Source: Acetomicrobium thermoterrenum DSM 13490 (GTDB taxonomy: Bacteria; Synergistota; Synergistia; Synergistales; Acetomicrobiaceae). From it: a stretch of 64,000 nt of DNA. Each line of letters starts with the position of its first letter. The first letter of the stretch is position 1. The DNA is taken from contig NZ_FNPD01000004.1 in the NCBI RefSeq assembly GCF_900107215.1, forward strand, positions 47,184-111,183. Direction: 5' to 3'. Shown here one piece after another: positions 50,832 through 59,881 of the stretch. A program made the translations under genes and the position numbers. The notes below the pieces were generated by a model that saw only the letters and a program-made list of their open reading frames with translations, had not been told where the DNA came from and searched no databases.

Positions 50832-52331
50832 ATGAGGAAAATACGTCTGGGCCTATACTTATTTGCGGTGGTTTTAATGGCATTGATGGGCGCGCATTCG
50901 TCTTGGGCTGCAGAAGGCGATTTTAACATGCTATCACCATCTAAAGTAGAAATATTTCCCGAAGGAGCCCTCCTTTACTTTGAAATGCCTACAGGCGAAG
51001 CAACCGTTACACTCCCTCCAACAATAGACCCTAACAGCATATCGATATATTCGGATTCGGGCGTAAATATAACGAAACTGGAAATAGACAAAGAATATCT
51101 GGGAGACTGGGTCCCATCCGAACTTGAGGAGTTGAAAACACAAATTGACTCATTGCAATCGAAAGTGGCCGAAACGGCTTCCCAGTTAAATGCCCTCAAA
51201 CAATCTGCCGGGATGTTTGAAAACATTCCACTTCCCTCCGATCCGCGTAAGGCTAAAGAGATAATCTCGGAATTGCAAAAAGAAAGGTTCGCAATTGAAC
51301 AAAGCATATTCGATTTGGAGCTAAAACTGGAAGCCCAAAAAAGCAACTTGAAATATTTACAGGACCAATGGAATGCCCTTCGCCCTATCGATGATTTTGC
51401 AGCCAGGGTTGCGATTTCATCGACTGGAAAAGGCACAATCCTCCTTAAGGCCTTCAGTCACGAAGCGCGATGGCGCCCAGTTTACTATGCTAATTACGAC
51501 ACCAAAAGAGGAGAATTGACGCTGGATGTCAAAGCTGAAATATATCAAAAAACGGGAATTCCTTGGAATGGGAAAATATCACTTTACACCCATACTTCAA
51601 AGGATGAAGTCGGCATGCCCGAACTTCCGCCTTTGGTAGTGGAGTTCAGAGAACCGATTACCTTTAAGGCGCTTTCGCGAAATACCGCCAGTTTCGAACA
51701 AAAGACAGAAACAAGAGCCGAAGTTCTTCCGGGTATAGTTTATGCCGTGGATTCCACTATTGCCGGCACGGGAAAATTAGCATTACTCCCCCTCGAAAAG
51801 TACAGCGAAAAGACAGAAATAGAAATACGTTGCTTACCTCAAATAGATCCTGAAGCATGGATTATCGTAGAAACTAAACCAATTGAAAAATCTCTTGCCA
51901 AAGGAAAAGTCCATCTTTCTATCGACAATACCCCTACGGGAACAAGCTTAATAGACAATACAAGTGCGGGCGAAAATTTTAGGTTTTCCCTCGGTAAATC
52001 TCCATTGGTTAGAGCAACCAAGGTAGACCTGATACCAAAAACCGGTGAAAAATGGACAAAAGGCACCCTTTTGGATGGTTATGACATCACTGTAGTAAAC
52101 GGACTTTCCCAAGAGAGTTATATCACAATCATAGATAGAATTCCCATTAGTTCCCATCAAGATATCAAAGTTTCAAATATAAGTATCGAACCGGAGCCAA
52201 CGGAGACAACTGAAAAGGGTATTTACACCTGGAAATTGAGATTAAAACAGAAAGAGACGGGAACTATAAAAGTGAGATACGAGATAAAATTCCCTGAAGG
52301 TAAGGAGATTACAATAAGACCCATCTACTAA
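50832..52331 (+). CDS. DUF4139/DUF4140 (mucoidy inhibitor A-like) secreted protein
   Basis: 499 residues. A signal peptide (about 1-27, ending SWAA) is followed by a short beta domain (DUF4140-like: ILPEGALLYF-type FPEGALLYFEMPTG), a coiled coil (about 95-180, LEELKTQIDSLQSKVAETASQLNAL region) and a large C-terminal beta domain (about 195-499; SHEARWRPVYYANYDTK is the DUF4139 start). Function unknown; related proteins affect envelope polysaccharide in some bacteria. Confidence 0.83.
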   Translation: MRKIRLGLYLFAVVLMALMGAHSSWAAEGDFNMLSPSKVEIFPEGALLYFEMPTGEATVTLPPTIDPNSISIYSDSGVNITKLEIDKEYLGDWVPSELEELKTQIDSLQSKVAETASQLNALKQSAGMFENIPLPSDPRKAKEIISELQKERFAIEQSIFDLELKLEAQKSNLKYLQDQWNALRPIDDFAARVAISSTGKGTILLKAFSHEARWRPVYYANYDTKRGELTLDVKAEIYQKTGIPWNGKISLYTHTSKDEVGMPELPPLVVEFREPITFKALSRNTASFEQKTETRAEVLPGIVYAVDSTIAGTGKLALLPLEKYSEKTEIEIRCLPQIDPEAWIIVETKPIEKSLAKGKVHLSIDNTPTGTSLIDNTSAGENFRFSLGKSPLVRATKVDLIPKTGEKWTKGTLLDGYDITVVNGLSQESYITIIDRIPISSHQDIKVSNISIEPEPTETTEKGIYTWKLRLKQKETGTIKVRYEIKFPEGKEITIRPIY

Positions 52332-52360
52332 GACCTTTGATAAGCCTGTATCAATCAAGC

Positions 52361-52387
52361 TTGACATCTTTTGTTTTAGGATATAAA
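52361..52387 (+). promoter_or_regulatory. Possible feoAB promoter
   Basis: TTGACA (52361-52366) and TATAAA (52382-52387) are 15 bp apart, slightly short for a sigma-70 promoter, about 90 nt before feoA. No Fur- or DtxR-type box is clear to the eye. Confidence 0.45.
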
Positions 52388-52476
52388 TTTGGCTAGGCTA
52401 ACTTTTTTCGAATGTTCTTTGATCCTTTATTGGTCAGCAGCGCGTGCAATATATTTGGAAAGGAAGTTATAATAAT

Positions 52477-52752
52477 ATGTTAGCGAGAAAATCTGATGAT
52501 CAAGAAAGCATGTCTCTTATCCTATTGCCTAACGGTAAATATGCAGAGATAGCATCTTTGCCACCGGGCCAGTGTGGAAAAAGACTTGAGGCGCTGGGCC
52601 TTAGGGCTGGCAAAAAGATTAAAAAACTTCATGGAATGCCTTTTTGCGGACCGGTAACGATCGAAATCGATGGAAGACAGGCAGCGATAGGCTATATGGC
52701 AGCCTCACGAGTTATGGTAAAACTTGTGGAAAAGGGATCTCTAGAGGAGTGA
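52477..52752 (+). CDS. feoA: FeoA domain protein
   Basis: About 91 residues with the FeoA SH3-like pattern: IASLPPGQCGKRLEALGLRAGKKIKKL, GPVTIEIDGRQAAIGYMAASRVMV. It helps FeoB in ferrous iron uptake. ATG 52477 with GAAAGGAAG upstream; a longer frame starts at 52444. Its stop overlaps the nearby feoB start region by a few bases. Confidence 0.92.
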   Translation: MLARKSDDQESMSLILLPNGKYAEIASLPPGQCGKRLEALGLRAGKKIKKLHGMPFCGPVTIEIDGRQAAIGYMAASRVMVKLVEKGSLEE

Positions 52753-52757
52753 TGCTT

Positions 52758-54674
52758 ATGTCCTGCCACGGACTTTTCGACATATTAAAAAAACGAAAAA
52801 CCGATGATCGAAACAATGTCAACCTAGATGACTTCGAGAGCAATACAGGTTGCGGTATGGGGATACATTGCAGTGAGTGTCCCCTGTCTTTTCGTTGCAG
52901 CCATAATGGCAATAAAGACGTATCAAAAACGACGAATAGCGGCCAAAAAATTAAAAAAATCCTTCTAATGGGAAACCCAAACGTCGGCAAAAGCGCTATA
53001 TTTTCCCGATTGACGGGATTACATGCTATTTCCTCCAATTACCCCGGGACTACCGTAGGTTTTCTTGAAGGATCCGTTTCAATCGACGGAGAAACATACA
53101 AGCTCATAGATGTGCCGGGCGCTTATACGTTGGATCCAACTAACGAAGCAGAAGAAGTTGCCCGTCGCACCTTAGACGAAGGTGGAGATATAGTTGTAAT
53201 AGTCGCGGATGCAACTGCTCTGGAGAGAAATCTCTATTTGGCACTTCAGGTGCTTGAAAAAGGTTACCCTTCGGTATTGGTCTTAAATATGGTTGATGAA
53301 GCCAGACACAAGGGCATACACATAGATTTGCAAACGCTGGAAATAGAGCTGGGCATCCCCGTTGTGTCGACTGTTGCCGTTACCGGAGAAGGTATATCTG
53401 CACTCAAAGCCGCTCTCGCAAAGGCGCGCCCCTCCTTCATACTTCCCATGGGCAAAGACGAGCGATGGCGATTGATAGGCGATATAGTTATGCGATCCCA
53501 GCAGGTAACACACAGACACCACACTTTTCGCGATCGCCTTGAGGATATAAGCGTTCATCCCGTATCAGGTCTGATATTGAGCCTATTGGTCATAGGATTG
53601 AGCTTTTACACAATAAGAACTATTGGCGAGGGGTTGATTGATTACGTCTTTGACCCTCTATTCGACAGATTTTGGGGTCCACTCCTTGCTTCTTTGTCTA
53701 ATCTGCTGGGTGGCTCGGGATTCCTCCATGACATTCTCATCGGGCACCTCATTGACGGAAACTTGGACTGGGAACAGAGCTTTGGAATTCTGTCGACGGG
53801 ATTATACGTGGAATTTGCTATGGTATTCCCCTATATAATCTCATTTTATTTAATCTTATCTTTGCTTGAAGATATTGGCTACCTGCCACGCTTGGCCGTG
53901 CTTTTTGACGCTCTACTGCACAGGATAGGCCTTCACGGATTTGCAATAGTGCCCACCCTTTTGGGCCTAGGTTGTAATGTCCCAGGAATTCTGGCAACAA
54001 GGGTATTGGAATCAGAACGGGAAAGGTTTATTGCTGCTACCTTGATATCGGTTGCCGTGCCCTGCGCCGGCCTTCAGGCAATGATATTTGGTGCGATTGG
54101 TTCGCTAGGCATGAGGTATGTCGTGGTTATATATGCTTCTCTTTTTCTCGTATGGCTGATTCTTGGATATGTGCTTAATAAAATTTTATCGGGTCAAAGC
54201 CCCGAGCTAATTGTGGAAATTCCGCCTTACAGACTGCCTTCGTTTCGAGATCTAGGCCTGAAACTTTGGTTTCGCATATCGGGGTTTTTATTGGAGGCAA
54301 CTCCTCTGGTGCTTATAGGGATCCTGATCGCCAATCTTGTTTATTCCAGCGGAATACTTCCCTGGATCTCTAATTTCTTAAAGCCTACTGTGTATCTTCT
54401 CGGGTTACCCCCGGAGGCAATTGGCGCGATATTGCTTGGTTTCTTGAGAAAAGATGTGGCCGTAGGCCTGCTATTGCCTCTTGGGCTGACTCCCCAACAG
54501 CTTATCGTAGCAATTGTTGTGCTTTCCATGACCTTTCCATGCATCGCTACGTTCGTTGTGCTCTTCAAGGAATTGGGGGCAAAAAGGCTGCTGCAAAGCA
54601 TAATTATCATGATTTCCATTGCCATGTTAGCGGGGATCGCTTTAAACTCCCTTTTTTCTCTCATGATTACATAG
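52758..54674 (+). CDS. feoB: Ferrous iron transporter FeoB with N-terminal FeoC-like Cys motif
   Basis: About 638 residues. G domain: GNPNVGKS (72-79), DVPGAY and the NMVD motif; then the GDI helical region and a C-terminal membrane domain with Gate motifs (PTLLGLGCNVPGI and VAVPCAGLQAM). Before the G domain lies CGMGIHCSECPLSFRC (Cys32, 38, 41, 47), spaced like the Fe-S Cys cluster of FeoC, which normally is a separate small protein. ATG 52758 is placed 8 nt after GGAG; an ATG at 52752 overlapping the feoA stop is the alternative. Confidence 0.93.
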   Translation: MSCHGLFDILKKRKTDDRNNVNLDDFESNTGCGMGIHCSECPLSFRCSHNGNKDVSKTTNSGQKIKKILLMGNPNVGKSAIFSRLTGLHAISSNYPGTTVGFLEGSVSIDGETYKLIDVPGAYTLDPTNEAEEVARRTLDEGGDIVVIVADATALERNLYLALQVLEKGYPSVLVLNMVDEARHKGIHIDLQTLEIELGIPVVSTVAVTGEGISALKAALAKARPSFILPMGKDERWRLIGDIVMRSQQVTHRHHTFRDRLEDISVHPVSGLILSLLVIGLSFYTIRTIGEGLIDYVFDPLFDRFWGPLLASLSNLLGGSGFLHDILIGHLIDGNLDWEQSFGILSTGLYVEFAMVFPYIISFYLILSLLEDIGYLPRLAVLFDALLHRIGLHGFAIVPTLLGLGCNVPGILATRVLESERERFIAATLISVAVPCAGLQAMIFGAIGSLGMRYVVVIYASLFLVWLILGYVLNKILSGQSPELIVEIPPYRLPSFRDLGLKLWFRISGFLLEATPLVLIGILIANLVYSSGILPWISNFLKPTVYLLGLPPEAIGAILLGFLRKDVAVGLLLPLGLTPQQLIVAIVVLSMTFPCIATFVVLFKELGAKRLLQSIIIMISIAMLAGIALNSLFSLMIT

Positions 54675-54686
54675 GTCGAGGTTACT

Positions 54687-55478
54687 TTAAAGGGGTATGG
54701 CGATCAACCCGCCATCCCAATGTTTTACGTACCAGGAAACGTCAAATACCTCGCTCAGCATATCTGCATCGACATCTTTCGTGTCACAGATATTATAAAC
54801 TGATCCATCTTTCATCAAAGCTATCCTGTCCGCAAAACGAAGCGCTAGATTGACATCGTGCATGACGCAAAGGGCCGCTCGGCCCCCGTTGGCGTAAGCC
54901 CTCAAGACTCTCATAACAGCCACCGAATGTTTCGGATCGAGAGCGCTCGTTGGTTCATCTAACAGCAACAAAGCTGCGTCTTGAGCAAGACATTGAGCAA
55001 GCAAGACCCTTTGCAGTTCTCCGCCCGAGAGGGATGTAACTGATCTTTCTTCAAAGCCCTTCATTTCAACTTCCTGAAGATAACGCAATGCCAATTTTAC
55101 ATCAAAGGTTCCGTAGCTGCCCAAGAAGGAAACCCAGGGATATCGCCCCAACAATACTACATCCAAAACTTTAAAAGGCATTGCCATGTGTGCCTTCTGA
55201 GGCATATAAGATACCATCCTGGCCAACTCTCTGCGGGATAGCTTTTCTGCGGAACGGTTTAAGATATTTACGCTTCCCTTCATATCTACCAGCTTAACAA
55301 AGGCCTTTAACATCGTGCTTTTTCCGCTGCCATTAGGCCCGAGCACTGCAACAAGCTCATCTTTATGCACAGTAAGCGATATATCGCGCAAAACCTGCCT
55401 GTCTCCATAAAAGGCTGAAACGCCTTGGGCGTTTAACGCCTCTGCGGGACGTTCTGAATCTATTTTATCCAATAGCAA
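54687..55478 (-). CDS. Iron-chelate/cobalamin-type ABC transporter ATPase (FecE/BtuD family)
   Basis: 263 residues. Walker A GPNGSGKST, signature LSGGELQRVLLAQCLA, Walker B LLLLDEPTSALDP and switch His VMHDVNLAL. It pairs with the FecCD permease 14 bp upstream. The feoB gene lies convergent with its end, 12 bp away. The ligand may be ferric siderophore, haem or cobalamin. No binding protein gene is present next to it. TTG start. Confidence 0.9.
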   Translation of the reverse strand: MLLDKIDSERPAEALNAQGVSAFYGDRQVLRDISLTVHKDELVAVLGPNGSGKSTMLKAFVKLVDMKGSVNILNRSAEKLSRRELARMVSYMPQKAHMAMPFKVLDVVLLGRYPWVSFLGSYGTFDVKLALRYLQEVEMKGFEERSVTSLSGGELQRVLLAQCLAQDAALLLLDEPTSALDPKHSVAVMRVLRAYANGGRAALCVMHDVNLALRFADRIALMKDGSVYNICDTKDVDADMLSEVFDVSWYVKHWDGGLIAIPL

Positions 55479-55492
55479 ACACCACCTCTAAA

Positions 55493-56476
55493 TCAAGACG
55501 ACTTCCACAGAAGAAAACAGAAAACAGGACCTCCCACAAGGACAGTCAGCACTCCCACAGGCAACGAACCCAATGCACGTGCCGCAATGTCCGACCATAA
55601 CAATATAAGGCCGCCGCCCATCCAAGAGGCAAAAATAAGCCGAATATGAGAATGTCCCACTATCATTCTAAATAAATGCGGGACTATCAACCCTATGAAA
55701 CCAATCACACCGCTATAGGAGACAGCAACTGAGGTTATAAAAGAAACGATGCAAAGTAAGATCCATCTCGTACGATGTGTGTTCATCCCCAAAGTTTCGG
55801 CCTTTCCCTCCCCCAGGGATATGAGATCTAATTCTCTATGCAGCAGCAAAAACAATAAGGCCAAGCCCGAAGCTATTAAACACCCGGGAAGCCATCTCCA
55901 GCTAGCAGAGTTGAAACTGCCCATGATCCAAAAGAAAAAAGCACCCAGCTTTTCAGGAAATAAAGTTTGAAGCAACATCATGAAAGCCTGAAGGATGCTG
56001 CTTACTATGACTCCCGACAGAATAAGCCTGGTTGGATCGATCGAGCGTGATCTGCTGCTCAATGCCCATACTCCGGAAAGAGTCAAAATGCCCCCCAAAA
56101 AAGCAAAGAGCCTTATCGATGGCAAGTTGAAGGCAATTGCAAGAGTTGCACCCAATGCAGCTCCAGAGGCAACGCCCAAGGTATAGCTTTCGGCCAAGGG
56201 ATTAAGAAGGAGACCTTGATAAACCACACCCGAAGCCCCAAGGATCGAACCAATCAAGAAAGCTATTATTGTTCTAGGAAACCTTACATAAAGGACAATT
56301 GCATTAAAAACGTCCCCCGAATCTCTTGCTTGTGAGGACGTGAAATAGGAAAAAACTATTGAAACAACATCCTTTAATGGAACATGTACCTCACCAATCA
56401 CGAGAGAAAGACACATAGTCAAAAGGACAACAAGACTTGAGGCAACTACAAAGGCAAAATAGCTCTTTTTTTTCAC
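55493..56476 (-). CDS. FecCD-family ABC transporter permease
   Basis: About 327 residues with about nine membrane segments; the family core RFPRTIIAFLIGSILGASGVVYQGLLLNPLAE and the GFIGLIVPHLFRMIVGHSH loop are unmistakable. It carries the chelate through the inner membrane. GTG 56476 with AAAGGGG upstream is preferred over a TTG at 56494. The substrate-binding protein must be elsewhere or lost. Confidence 0.9.
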   Translation of the reverse strand: MKKKSYFAFVVASSLVVLLTMCLSLVIGEVHVPLKDVVSIVFSYFTSSQARDSGDVFNAIVLYVRFPRTIIAFLIGSILGASGVVYQGLLLNPLAESYTLGVASGAALGATLAIAFNLPSIRLFAFLGGILTLSGVWALSSRSRSIDPTRLILSGVIVSSILQAFMMLLQTLFPEKLGAFFFWIMGSFNSASWRWLPGCLIASGLALLFLLLHRELDLISLGEGKAETLGMNTHRTRWILLCIVSFITSVAVSYSGVIGFIGLIVPHLFRMIVGHSHIRLIFASWMGGGLILLWSDIAARALGSLPVGVLTVLVGGPVFCFLLWKSS

Positions 56477-56526
56477 CGGGTTCCCCTTTCTCAATTCTTC
56501 AGCTTAAAAAGCCATCATTAAAATCA

Positions 56527-57375
56527 TCATTCAATGGAAAATCTCACCAAATTTTTAAAAGGGACATCGCGATGTCTCAATATGTTGACTAAAAGCTTTG
56601 CTGCCAAAACGCCCATCTCAAAACAGGGGAAATGAATGCAATATCCACCCATGGCTTTTGCGAAATCTCGTTCGTCGAACAAAAGCAACATATCTCCTTT
56701 ACGAAAATATTCTTCTTTAAATCCTGAATCTTGATCTATTTCGTAATTGGAGTTGATTAATCGCCCAATTCCCTTTGGCAAGGTCCCGTCGCATACCCAA
56801 AGGGAATTTTTACCCTTTCCTTTGTACCCTTTGAGTTTTACTCTTAGAGTCCTATTAGGCTTGGTATCTCCCGCAAATACTATCCTGCGCCCGTCAGCTA
56901 GTTTTATTATCATTTGAGCCAGGTCCTCCCAAAAGGGCACAATGCTTACATGTTTATCTATCGTCTCTCCTACTGCTATCAAGGGAAAATCGACATCCGG
57001 CGGAGGGCTTCCCACCCAAATAATGCCTTCTACTTTATGCGCTACAAAACGAGATCGCAAAAAGCTTGCCTCAAAATCGTCGGCTACATAAATAATGGGC
57101 TCCTTATTAACAGTTGCCATAATGCGATTTATCCCTTTCAGAAACCTATTTAATCCAGAAAATTGCTGCTCTTCAACCACTACGCTTATTAACCCTGACT
57201 TTCTTTCCGATAGCCCTCTAGCCAAGGCATTAGGTTTATATTCCAGACGCTTTATGACCTCCCAGACCTTTTCCCTCGTTTTTGACGATATTCGGGGGTC
57301 TCCTCGCAACACGCGGCTAACAGTTGCCTTGTCAACACCTGCCTCTTTCGCTACATCAGCCATTGTTACAGACAT
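56527..57375 (-). CDS. LacI family transcriptional regulator with shortened effector domain
   Basis: About 282 residues. The HTH is textbook: VTMADVAKEAGVDKATVSRVLRGDPRISSKTREKVWEVIKRLEYKPNALARGL. The effector domain is shorter than usual (normal total about 330) and has a conserved LVNILRHRDVPFKN end. ATG 57375 with TTGGAG 8 nt upstream. It lies just upstream of the fecCD pair in the same direction with 50 bp between them, so it may control that transporter, its own gene or the OYE gene. Confidence 0.85.
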   Translation of the reverse strand: MSVTMADVAKEAGVDKATVSRVLRGDPRISSKTREKVWEVIKRLEYKPNALARGLSERKSGLISVVVEEQQFSGLNRFLKGINRIMATVNKEPIIYVADDFEASFLRSRFVAHKVEGIIWVGSPPPDVDFPLIAVGETIDKHVSIVPFWEDLAQMIIKLADGRRIVFAGDTKPNRTLRVKLKGYKGKGKNSLWVCDGTLPKGIGRLINSNYEIDQDSGFKEEYFRKGDMLLLFDERDFAKAMGGYCIHFPCFEMGVLAAKLLVNILRHRDVPFKNLVRFSIE

Positions 57376-57448
57376 TAGCTTCACTCCAAGTCAACTTACC
57401 TTTTATATCATAAGCATATTGTAATAGTCATTTTACACCACATAATAT

Positions 57449-57478
57449 CCGGGGCAGGAGCGGAACCTCCTGCCCCGG
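57449..57478 (-). terminator. Hairpin terminator after the YjfB-like gene
   Basis: Perfect 12-bp GC-rich arms (57449-57460 and 57467-57478, CCGGGGCAGGAG type) with a 6-nt loop, just 3' of the small minus-strand gene. No clean T-run follows. Confidence 0.75.
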
Positions 57479-57485
57479 AGGGGCT

Positions 57486-57650
57486 TCAGGCTTGTATGTC
57501 CAAATTTGATCCAATGCCCAGACTTTGAAAGAGCTCCTGCAACATTGCCTGCTGTAAATTTAAGGTCCTTTTCAACATAGCCGCAGCAACAACACCCTGC
57601 ACGTCTTTTATTGCCTCGCTAGAGATGTTGCTTGTTTGTCCTACCTCCAT
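57486..57650 (-). CDS. YjfB-like putative motility protein
   Basis: 54 residues from an ATG with GGGGAGG about 8 nt upstream (an in-frame ATG two codons earlier also exists). The C-terminal half, KRTLNLQQAMLQELFQSLG, is the pattern of the YjfB motility family, in which a Leu/Gln-rich helix follows a variable N-terminus. The family is linked to flagellar gene neighbourhoods. It is monocistronic. Confidence 0.75.
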   Translation of the reverse strand: MEVGQTSNISSEAIKDVQGVVAAAMLKRTLNLQQAMLQELFQSLGIGSNLDIQA

Positions 57651-57834
57651 GGGCATCACCTCCCCTTACGGCCCTAATAAATTATAGACTATTTTCGAAA
57701 TACCCGCACACGACCTATAGCCCTTGCTCCATTTCATCGTCATAGGCCATGTAACAATATGGTATATTACCTTCAGGATTCATGGCCATGCTATAATAAT
57801 TTTGTATTAACATAATTTAAGGGGGTGTGAAATA

Positions 57835-59781
57835 ATGGAAATCAAATACAAAAATTTGTTTTCCGAAGGGAAGATAGGCAATTTAAATGTTAGAAACCGC
57901 ATTGTCATGCCTCCCATGGGCACCAACTTTGCAAATGCCGACGGTTCCGTAAGTCAGGTGCTTATCGATTATTACAAAGAACGAGCCCGTGGTGGGGTTG
58001 GGTTAATCATTACCGAAATAGTTTGTATTGACAGCCCGCTGGGAAAAGCCATCACAAATCAACTCTGCCTTGACGACGACAAATACATAGGCGGTTTTTC
58101 CGATTTAGCCGAAGCCGTCCACTTAGAAGGAGCCAAGATATTCGTCCAGCTCCATCATGCCGGAAGACAAACCACCCCCGAAATCACAGGGGAATTTCAA
58201 CCCGTATGCCCTTCGAGCACTCACGAGCCCTTTTTAAACGTTACGCCAAGGGAACTGGCAGATGAAGAGATAGAGGATTTAGTTAAAAAGTTCGTAAAGG
58301 CTGCAGTTAGGGCGAAAATGGCAGGAATAGACGGCGTTGAACTTCACGGCGCACACGGCTATTTAATAGGTCAATTTATGTCCCCCCACATCAACAAGCG
58401 CACGGACAAGTGGGGGGGAAACACGGAGCGACGCATGCGATTTCCCCTCGAGATTATAAAGGGCATTCGACAATCCTTGGGGCCGAATTTTCCTATATGC
58501 TTCCGCTTTAATGCAGATGACTTTGTGGAAGATGGAATAACATTGGATGAGGCTAAAATAATTGCAAAGATATTAGAGGACGCAGGAGTAAACGTCCTAA
58601 ACGTGAGCGTTGGTATTTACGAAACCATGCCAAAACTGCTTGAGCCTTTCCATTTTGAAGAGGGGTGGCGGGTTTATACGGCCGAAGCGATTAAAAAGGT
58701 TGTCAACATCCCTGTCATAACAGTCGGAGTTATACGCAATCCCGAGTTCGCAGAGGCAGTCATAGCCGAAGGCAAAGCCGACTTCGTGGCCATTGGACGG
58801 GGAGTGATAGCAGATCCGGAGTGGCCAAAGAAGGCATACGAAGGTCGCGACGAGGAGATCCGCAAATGCATTTCGTGCAACACCTGCATCGGCTTAAAGG
58901 TCTTCTCGGGGCAAAAGATGAGATGTTCCGTCAATCCTAGGGTGGGGTATGAATGGAAATATCCCTATTTGCCATGTGCCTGCGAGAAGAAAAAGGTCGT
59001 GGTGATCGGTGGTGGACCTGCGGGAGCCTATGCAGCCATCACTGCAGCTAGTAGGGGTCACGAAGTCACTCTCATTGAAAAGGAGGATAAAATTGGTGGT
59101 CAGCTAAACCTCTCAAGCCTGCCGCCTGGAAAGGATAAAATTAACTGGTTTACCGAATGGCTTGAAGGAGAATTAAAGCGAACAAATGTCACTGTCAGGC
59201 TAGGTGAATGTGCAACTGCTGAGAAATTATACGAATTAAAACCAGATGTCGTCATCGTAGCCACCGGGGCAGAGCCGATTGTGCCAAACATCCCTGGCAT
59301 AGAGAGGGCTCTTCTTTCTTGGGACGTTTTAAGAGGAAAGGCCAACATTCCATCAGGAGAAGACGTGGTAATAGTAGGCGGAGGGTTAGTGGGCTGTGAG
59401 ACCGCTAACTACCTCCTTGGAAAGGGATGCAATGTCACTATAATCGAAATGCTCGACGATATAGCTCTAGATATGGAGCCAATCGAAAGATTTGATCTTC
59501 TTACGCTCTTTGCCTCTAAGGGTGTAAAAGCTCTGACAAAAAGTCTGGTAACCAATATAACCCCTGACTCAATCGAGATGGTAGATGTTACATCGCGACA
59601 AATAAAACAAATACCGGCAAAGCACGTAGTATTGGCCGTGGGACAAAAACCCGTGGGATGCGAATTAGCAAGGGTTTTATCCGACAAAGGCATCCCCGTA
59701 ATTACTGTGGGCGACGCTCGATCCGTAGGCAAGATAGTCGATGCAACGTTATTCGGTTTTAACGCAGGTGTAAAGATATAA
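57835..59781 (+). CDS. Old Yellow Enzyme family NADH:flavin oxidoreductase (enoate/2,4-dienoyl-CoA reductase type)
   Basis: 648 residues. The N-terminal TIM barrel binds FMN (RIVMPPMGT, GVELHGAHGYLIGQF with the active His, a Tyr-containing loop), the Fe-S motif is CISCNTCIG...MRCSVNP (CxxCxxC plus Cys), and the C-terminal half binds FAD (GGGPAG) and NAD(P) (GGGLVG). It reduces alpha,beta-unsaturated carbonyl substrates. Exact substrate unknown. It has a clear ribosome site (GGGGGTG). Confidence 0.92.
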   Translation: MEIKYKNLFSEGKIGNLNVRNRIVMPPMGTNFANADGSVSQVLIDYYKERARGGVGLIITEIVCIDSPLGKAITNQLCLDDDKYIGGFSDLAEAVHLEGAKIFVQLHHAGRQTTPEITGEFQPVCPSSTHEPFLNVTPRELADEEIEDLVKKFVKAAVRAKMAGIDGVELHGAHGYLIGQFMSPHINKRTDKWGGNTERRMRFPLEIIKGIRQSLGPNFPICFRFNADDFVEDGITLDEAKIIAKILEDAGVNVLNVSVGIYETMPKLLEPFHFEEGWRVYTAEAIKKVVNIPVITVGVIRNPEFAEAVIAEGKADFVAIGRGVIADPEWPKKAYEGRDEEIRKCISCNTCIGLKVFSGQKMRCSVNPRVGYEWKYPYLPCACEKKKVVVIGGGPAGAYAAITAASRGHEVTLIEKEDKIGGQLNLSSLPPGKDKINWFTEWLEGELKRTNVTVRLGECATAEKLYELKPDVVIVATGAEPIVPNIPGIERALLSWDVLRGKANIPSGEDVVIVGGGLVGCETANYLLGKGCNVTIIEMLDDIALDMEPIERFDLLTLFASKGVKALTKSLVTNITPDSIEMVDVTSRQIKQIPAKHVVLAVGQKPVGCELARVLSDKGIPVITVGDARSVGKIVDATLFGFNAGVKI

Positions 59782-59809
59782 ACTAGCGATAGCGCAATAT
59801 GTAAAAATT

Positions 59810-59847
59810 AACGCCTCTTTCTTCCTTATTAAGGAGAAAGAGGCGTT
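59810..59847 (+). terminator. Bidirectional terminator between OYE and OPT genes
   Basis: Perfect 13-bp arms (59810-59822 and 59835-59847) plus a smaller inner CCTT/AAGG pair, followed by an AT-rich tail, between convergent genes. Confidence 0.93.
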
Positions 59848-59881
59848 ATATAATTTTCAGTGCCTTATACAACCAATTGCA

